A stretch of 5,795 bases of DNA from Trichodesmium sp. jk18x7bins.61. GTDB taxonomy: Bacteria > Cyanobacteriota > Cyanobacteriia > Cyanobacteriales > Microcoleaceae. Under the pieces are notes generated by a model, which saw only the letters and a list, made by a program, of their open reading frames with translations, was not told where the DNA came from and did no database searches. This document shows positions 5,765 through 5,795 of this stretch, piece after piece. Made by a program: the position numbers and the translations under genes. The stretch covers positions 1 through 5,795 of the forward strand of contig JAJEAQ010000165.1 of assembly GCA_022822685.1 (NCBI GenBank). Reading direction: 5' to 3'. Each line of letters opens with the position of its first letter. Position 1 is the stretch's first letter.

Positions 5765-5795
5765 ATTGTATTGTGTTGGACTTTTTCTGCCATGG

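Noticed and set aside
5611..5793. Minus-strand 60-codon open frame starting at 5793
   Set aside because: It overlaps the start of the repeat gene in another frame, which has the strong AGGAG at the right spacing; composition looks like an out-of-frame shadow.

Overview
The window looks like cyanobacterial DNA. The octamer GCGATCGC (HIP1), abundant in many cyanobacterial genomes, occurs four times (777, 1413, 1470, 2830). The glycosyltransferase resembles the polyprenyl-phosphate glycosyltransferases (GtrB type) common in these bacteria. Genus cannot be told from the sequence alone.

Layout: three plus-strand genes fill the left 60 percent. First is a complete type II (external) thioesterase (51-812) of the kind that edits nonribosomal peptide and polyketide assembly lines; the assembly line itself would lie left of the window. 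Next come a large polytopic membrane protein of GT-C-like architecture (951-2678) and a GT2 polyprenyl-phosphate glycosyltransferase (2688-3653). These two are separated by only 9 bases, and the second gene's ribosome binding site overlaps the first gene's stop codon. They look like a two-gene module in which the GT2 enzyme charges a lipid carrier with a sugar on the cytoplasmic side and the membrane protein uses it, or acts alongside, on the other side.

The right 40 percent (3809-5752, minus strand, convergent with the sugar genes) is the unusual part. It is one continuous reading frame of 647 codons broken by a single in-frame TAA at codon 183. The N-terminus weakly resembles the short leader seen in proteins associated with extracellular contractile injection systems. 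It is followed by three 59-residue (177-bp) tandem repeats with helix-turn-helix character, a fourth diverged copy, a Pro/Gln-rich region with two 70-residue (210-bp) repeats that each carry a nine-base homopolymer, a basic cluster resembling a bipartite nuclear localisation signal, and a charged C-terminal tail of 7-residue repeats. It has a strong Shine-Dalgarno sequence at 5760-5764 and no HIP1 site. I recognise no named family for the whole protein. The best speculative reading is an exported or injected DNA-binding protein that is now split, phase-variable or decaying.

No tRNA, rRNA, CRISPR array, insertion sequence or convincing rho-independent terminator was seen.
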